Below are positions 60,771-64,000 of a stretch of DNA of 64,000 nucleotides, piece after piece. The notes below the pieces were generated by a model. The model was not told the origin of the DNA, searched no databases, and saw only the letters and a list, made by a program, of their open reading frames with translations. Made by a program: the position numbers and the translations under genes. The stretch comes from Streptomyces ochraceiscleroticus (GTDB lineage Bacteria; Actinomycetota; Actinomycetes; Streptomycetales; Streptomycetaceae), in contig NZ_JOAX01000007.1 in the NCBI RefSeq assembly GCF_000720485.1, forward strand, positions 124,001-188,000. The letters are read 5' to 3'. Within the stretch, counting starts at the first letter, position 1, and each line of letters starts with the position of its first letter.

Positions 60771-61613
60771 ATGCACACGTTCGCCTTCACGGCTCCGGAC
60801 GTCTCCCGTGCGTGGCTGGAGGCTTGCACCCGCCTCGCGGAGCTGCCACGGAAGGAAGCCTTCCACACCGTGGTCCGTATCACCGACCCGCTGGGAGAGA
60901 TCGCCCACCTGCGCACTGAACTCGAACGGTTACGGGCTGCGCGCAAAGAGCAGCTCTATCCAATCGACACGGTCGTCAACACGCTCTTCCCCGTCCAGCT
61001 CGCGGCGACTGTCGACACCCACGAAGAACTCACCGACCGATACAGAGCGCTGTATCCGCGGCTGAAGAAGGTGCAGCGCAACGCGCACGGCACCTACTTC
61101 GGGCGGCTGGTCGCCTACCCCGGCACCGCCGAGAAGCCGGAGCCTGTTGACCAGCTCGCCCGCGTCATCCGGCGGCTGAAGCAGCTCCGCTCCTCCTCGC
61201 GGTGGCGGTCCGTCTACGAGGCTGGCACAGCTCACGTCCTGGACGAGGGCGAGGAAGCAACGTGGGCAGAGGAACCTCCGGCCACCGCGGCCGGCACCGA
61301 AGCCGTGGTGCGCGCCTCGGCGTTGGACACCCAGCCTCGGGACTTTCCCTGCCTGAGCCATTGCTCCTTTCAGCTCGACGCCCCCACGGGCACGTTGCAC
61401 CTGGCTGCCTACTACCGCAGCCACTACATGTTCGAGCGGGCCTACGGCAACTACCTCGCGCTGGGGCACCTGTGTGCCTGGGTTGCTCGGCATGCGGATC
61501 TGCAGCCGGGCATGCTGACCGTGATGGCCGGTTGCGCGCGGTGGGACGGCACCAAGGCCGAACTCCATACCCTGCAGGAGGCGCTCACCACGACGCTGTT
61601 CGATCTAGGGTGA
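60771..61613 (+). CDS. Divergent thymidylate synthase-like protein
   Basis: A 280-residue protein whose C-terminal half aligns with ThyA: DFPCLSHCSFQLDAPTGTLH corresponds to the catalytic PCH...QF segment with Cys194. AYYRSHYMFERAYGNYLALG corresponds to QRSCD..LGLPFN, keeping the phosphate-binding Arg-Ser and the Asn227. The folate-linked Asp after Arg-Ser is Tyr, and the His after the catalytic Pro-Cys is Leu, so canonical dUMP methylation is doubtful. dUMP or dCMP hydroxymethylases share this fold. AAGGAG precedes the ATG, 53 bp after the ImmA stop. Likely makes a 5-substituted pyrimidine nucleotide. Confidence 0.75.
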   Translation: MHTFAFTAPDVSRAWLEACTRLAELPRKEAFHTVVRITDPLGEIAHLRTELERLRAARKEQLYPIDTVVNTLFPVQLAATVDTHEELTDRYRALYPRLKKVQRNAHGTYFGRLVAYPGTAEKPEPVDQLARVIRRLKQLRSSSRWRSVYEAGTAHVLDEGEEATWAEEPPATAAGTEAVVRASALDTQPRDFPCLSHCSFQLDAPTGTLHLAAYYRSHYMFERAYGNYLALGHLCAWVARHADLQPGMLTVMAGCARWDGTKAELHTLQEALTTTLFDLG

Positions 61614-61844
61614 CCTCGACTGGCTCACCAGATGCGGCTCCGCGCTCGCTGAGGCGCGGGGCGGGCTCAGCGCCCCATGGCCGCTGCGAGCATGCACGAC
61701 ACCCTCTCCTCACACCTCCACGCCCTCCGGCAAGAGGATGCGCGTCTGCGCGGGTACCGGCAGTAGACCTCGCGCTCCCGCGAGCCGCGCGCATGGTGTC
61801 CTGGGCCCGCCTTGCGAGGGGCTGTGGGCTGTGTAGCAGGAGAG

Positions 61845-62861
61845 TCAGCTATCGAGCCCCCACTTGGGCGGGAACCACGCTGGCACGGGTGCCGCGTCCT
61901 GCCGGTAGGCCTGCTTGATGCGGCTGCGGCCGCTGATGCCGGCGACCTCTGGATGCGCCACCCGGGCGTACTTATCGACCTCGCAGAACAGGTTCTGGCA
62001 GTCGATCAGCTGCAGCGGGCGCCCCCGCAGCCCGCCGAAGGCCAGGCCCAGCCGGGCGAAGTGTTCCTGTTGGGTGTCGGCCATGTAGCGGATGACGTCG
62101 GCCTCGATGCCGTCGGCGGCGCGGCCGAAGCACTTACGGATCCCGTCCCGGGCCCCGGGCCCGGGCACCACGAAGTCCATCTCCGAAAAACGCATGGGTG
62201 CCGCGTAGTTGAGGTCGATCAGGTACTGGTAGGCCAGGAACGGGCCGATCGCCGGATAGTCGAGCAGCACCTCGTAGGCCGCCCGCATCGAAGGGGCGGC
62301 CAGCACCCGCTCCGGGGCGCCGGAGGTCATCATCTTCTCCAGCAGCCGCAGGTGATTGCGGTGCTTGCGATCCTCCCCCAGCTGCGGCGGGGGCACGATG
62401 TAGGCGGCCGAATACAGCCGCTCACCTTTGGCGAAAGCCGCGGAGAGCGCACGGTCATAGGCCCGGTAGTCGTAGGTCTCCCAGCGCACCTCCCCCAGCT
62501 TCTCCGTCAGCAGGTGCCAGGTGGATGCCTTGTTGAAAATCTTGAACACCAGGGTGCGAAAGAAGATCTCTTCCCACTGCTGGGGCCCGCGGTAGCTCAC
62601 CTCACCGATCAGGATTTGGCTGACGCGGTCGGCGGCACGGTAGCAGTTGGTGAACCGGTGCCGGGCCAGGATCGGGTCCGCTGTCCAGGGCTGGGGCCGT
62701 CCGGCCAGGCGTGCCTCGTAGACCGCTTGGCGGGCCGCGGCGAACCGCCAGTAGGTGTCGAAGACCGCCGTCGGGCGCAGCCGACGTCCTGCTACCTGCA
62801 CAGCCTGCGGGGCGGGTGCGGGAGGAGCGGTCGACTGGGGGTCTTGCAGCAGCGTCGCCAT
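61845..62861 (-). CDS. 5-hmdU DNA kinase helical domain / alpha-glutamyl-putrescinyl-thymine pyrophosphorylase-like protein
   Basis: A 338-residue mostly helical protein. The segment FDTYWRFAAARQAVYEARLA, followed by PQPWTADPILARHRFTNCYR and AADRVSQILIGEV, matches the opening of the HMUDK helical / aGPT-PPlase family associated with thymine hypermodification in phage DNA. Later GPFLAYQYLIDLNY and DFVVPGPGARDGIRKCFG with IDCQNLFCEVDKYAR complete the family pattern. No P-loop kinase domain is fused. It is convergent to the TS-like gene and divergent from an RHH gene. It probably acts on a modified base in DNA or a nucleotide. Confidence 0.75.
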   Translation of the reverse strand: MATLLQDPQSTAPPAPAPQAVQVAGRRLRPTAVFDTYWRFAAARQAVYEARLAGRPQPWTADPILARHRFTNCYRAADRVSQILIGEVSYRGPQQWEEIFFRTLVFKIFNKASTWHLLTEKLGEVRWETYDYRAYDRALSAAFAKGERLYSAAYIVPPPQLGEDRKHRNHLRLLEKMMTSGAPERVLAAPSMRAAYEVLLDYPAIGPFLAYQYLIDLNYAAPMRFSEMDFVVPGPGARDGIRKCFGRAADGIEADVIRYMADTQQEHFARLGLAFGGLRGRPLQLIDCQNLFCEVDKYARVAHPEVAGISGRSRIKQAYRQDAAPVPAWFPPKWGLDS

Positions 62862-62866
62862 GCACG

Positions 62867-62878
62867 GAATATATATTC
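62867..62878. promoter_or_regulatory. Palindrome in AT-rich divergent promoter region
   Basis: GAATATATATTC is a perfect 12-bp palindrome inside a roughly 25-bp AT-rich island between the HMUDK-like gene and the RHH gene. It probably overlaps promoter elements and is a good candidate site for the adjacent ribbon-helix-helix protein. Confidence 0.5.
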
Positions 62879-62909
62879 GTTATATGGCGGGTGTCATGGA
62901 GGGGGAGCC

Positions 62910-63197
62910 ATGGAAATGCTGTGCCAACAGACGCGCCGCACCACCTCAGTCTCCTGGCCCACCGACATCGACCGCCGATTGAACCTTCTGGTGCGCGCCG
63001 CTGCCGCAGCCGGCGAACGCACCAACCGGGCTGAGCTACTGGCCGCCTTGGTTACTGCCGCCGAGACGGACCCCGATCAGCTGGCCGAACTCCTGCACCG
63101 TTACCGCCGTCTGCCTGGCGATGCACTGGGCCACGACAGTGACCGCGAGGACCTCCCCGCTGTGCGAGCACCAGGGCCACGTCGTTCTATCGCTTGA
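62910..63197 (+). CDS. Ribbon-helix-helix-like DNA-binding protein
   Basis: A 95-residue protein. RTTSVSWPTDIDRRLNLLVR followed by GERTNRAELLAALVTAAETD has the strand-helix-helix pattern of MetJ/Arc-type ribbon-helix-helix repressors. The C-terminal 35 residues are charged and flexible. A G-rich ribosome site (GGGGGAG) lies immediately before the ATG. It is divergent from the HMUDK-like gene across a palindrome, so autoregulation and control of that gene are likely. Confidence 0.7.
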   Translation: MEMLCQQTRRTTSVSWPTDIDRRLNLLVRAAAAAGERTNRAELLAALVTAAETDPDQLAELLHRYRRLPGDALGHDSDREDLPAVRAPGPRRSIA

Positions 63198-63303
63198 AAC
63201 GAACAGTTTCGGCACACGGCAGGTTGGCGGTTGGCCTTCTGAGATCAGCTCCCGCGACTTTTGAAGGGCGTCCGCCACCTCGCAAGTCGACCGAGGGACC
63301 GCC

Positions 63304-63722
63304 GTGTCACCGTGCCCCCTCGCAAGGGCAATCCGTCTTATGCCGGCGGTTCAACGCAGCCACCAGTCCCAGGCCAGCACCACCCCGACGAGGCAGCCGA
63401 CGATGTCGACGCTCTTCGAACCCTGTACTCCGGCCAAAGGTTCGCCGGAGCCTGGGGCCCGTACGCGGAGGCGGTCGCGCGTTGGGAGAGGCACTTCCGC
63501 CCGGCACCGCCGCCGACCGACGCGGTGGGCCGTCTGTCACCGCGGTTCGTGGAGTGGATGCAGGGCCTTGAGGACGGCTGGGTGACCGCCACCCCGGGCC
63601 TGGGGCGTCCCGCCCAGCTCGCAGCCCTGGGCAACGGCGTCGTCCCGCAACAAGCTGCTCAAGCACTCCGTCTCCTCGCACCGCCCCTGCCGGCCTGCCG
63701 CCACCGCGTCGCCGCCGATTGA
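63304..63722 (+). pseudogene. C-terminal remnant of a DNA cytosine-5 methyltransferase
   Basis: The frame encodes only the end of a phage-type C5 methyltransferase: RLSPRFVEWMQGLEDGWVTA and AQLAALGNGVVPQQAAQALR. These correspond to target-recognition end and motif X (ALGNGVVP). The SAM-binding and catalytic Pro-Cys motifs are absent upstream, where the sequence runs instead into the RHH gene region. The piece is about 100 homologous codons with a normal stop. It cannot methylate DNA and marks decay or rearrangement at this point. Confidence 0.78.
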
Positions 63723-63815
63723 GACGGTCGCCTGCTACACCCTGCTGCCCGTCCGGGCCAAACCGTGCCTTCTCCGGATCATCGACGCCCACCACCCGAC
63801 TACGAAGGGGCATCG

Positions 63816-64000
63816 ATGTCGGAGTCTGCCGACGACAGCGGTCCGGTGCGGATACCGGACCACGACCTGGACGACCTCGCCGCCACGGTCCGTGCGCTCG
63901 TGGCACAGAGTCAGCAGCAGGCCGAGGTCCTCAGCCGCCTCACCGACGAACCGTCCACTCCGCAGGAGGACGTCCCTTCACCGCCGACCGACGAGACCGG
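63816..64000 (+). CDS. Hypothetical protein (3' end outside window)
   Basis: At least 61 residues, beginning MSESADDSGPVRIPDHDLDD and followed by LAATVRALVAQSQQQAEVLS, a short acidic then coiled segment, with a Pro/Thr-rich continuation to the edge. GAAGGGG precedes the ATG. Too little is visible for assignment; a coiled, disordered accessory protein of the element is likely. Confidence 0.55.
   Translation, partial: MSESADDSGPVRIPDHDLDDLAATVRALVAQSQQQAEVLSRLTDEPSTPQEDVPSPPTDET

Larger units (their letters stand above)
34967..64000. mobile_element. Integrative conjugative element (one end only; other end outside window)
   Basis: The element begins where the MHS transporter gene is interrupted and runs past the right edge. 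It contains a tyrosine integrase and an excisionase next to the junction, accessory cargo with several decayed genes, and a conjugation module (VirB4-like ATPase, VirD4/TraG-like coupling protein, channel proteins, peptidoglycan hydrolase). A nucleotide/DNA-modification gene set follows. No relaxase and no second attachment site are visible, so completeness and mobility cannot be judged. Boundary at 34967 is accurate to about 10 bp. Confidence 0.8.

Noticed and set aside
36000..64000. CRISPR array, rRNA, integron or insertion-sequence ends
   Set aside because: No regularly spaced repeats, no rRNA-like sequence and no transposase were seen in the element.

Overview
The window is high-GC actinobacterial DNA and almost certainly Streptomyces. 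The evidence is GTG/TTG starts with AGGAGG-type ribosome sites, a modular type I polyketide synthase, a DmdR/DtxR-type iron box, MmyB-type regulators, and an actinobacterial conjugation module of the SCO6880 / DUF6112 / DUF6238 type. All calls come from reading the sequence and from recalled family motifs; no database search was run.

Bases 1-35,000 are chromosomal. The left edge holds a reverse-strand type I PKS (KS-AT-DH-KR, cut by the window edge). It is preceded in the same direction by a stand-alone enterochelin-esterase N-terminal domain whose upstream region carries an iron box. A cobalamin riboswitch then precedes metE. Next come a FUSC-type membrane protein, an acyltransferase-3 membrane protein, a mannose-6-phosphate isomerase-like enzyme and a 19-residue peptide gene with its own terminator. 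A LysR gene faces a seven-gene aromatic catabolic operon: FAH hydrolase, cyclase, FAD monooxygenase, ACMSD-like amidohydrolase, extradiol dioxygenase, second FAH hydrolase and SDR. A GntR/D-galactonate dehydratase/SDR group follows, with two matching AT-rich operators. After it lie a PaoABC-like periplasmic molybdenum oxidoreductase and an MFS/ADH/SDR group facing an MmyB-like regulator.

Near 34,966 a metabolite:H+ symporter gene is cut at its 5' end by an integrated element. Its tyrosine integrase starts about 110 bp inside, and the excisionase lies just beyond. The far end is not in the window. The element carries a cargo zone (36.5-44.3 kb) with decayed genes, a large PD-(D/E)XK-like nuclease, a DUF5655/NucS-like nuclease, an orphan beta-class DNA methyltransferase and small regulators. 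The conjugation module follows (44.8-56.7 kb): peptidoglycan hydrolase, membrane channel proteins, VirB4-like ATPase, VirD4/TraG-like coupling protein and a tandem DnaB-N protein. No relaxase is visible.

The most interesting part is 58.1-63.2 kb. It encodes a MazG-like nucleotide pyrophosphohydrolase fused to an unknown domain, an acyl carrier protein, an XRE repressor, an ImmA/IrrE protease, a divergent thymidylate-synthase homologue, and a protein resembling the helical 5-hmdU DNA kinase / alpha-glutamyl-putrescinyl-thymine pyrophosphorylase family, with a ribbon-helix-helix protein divergent from it. Perfect dyads lie in both divergent control regions. The set looks like a regulated pathway for making or installing a modified pyrimidine nucleotide, and the acyl carrier protein suggests a carried acyl or aminoacyl group. 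This function is inferred, not shown. A truncated cytosine-5 methyltransferase remnant follows.
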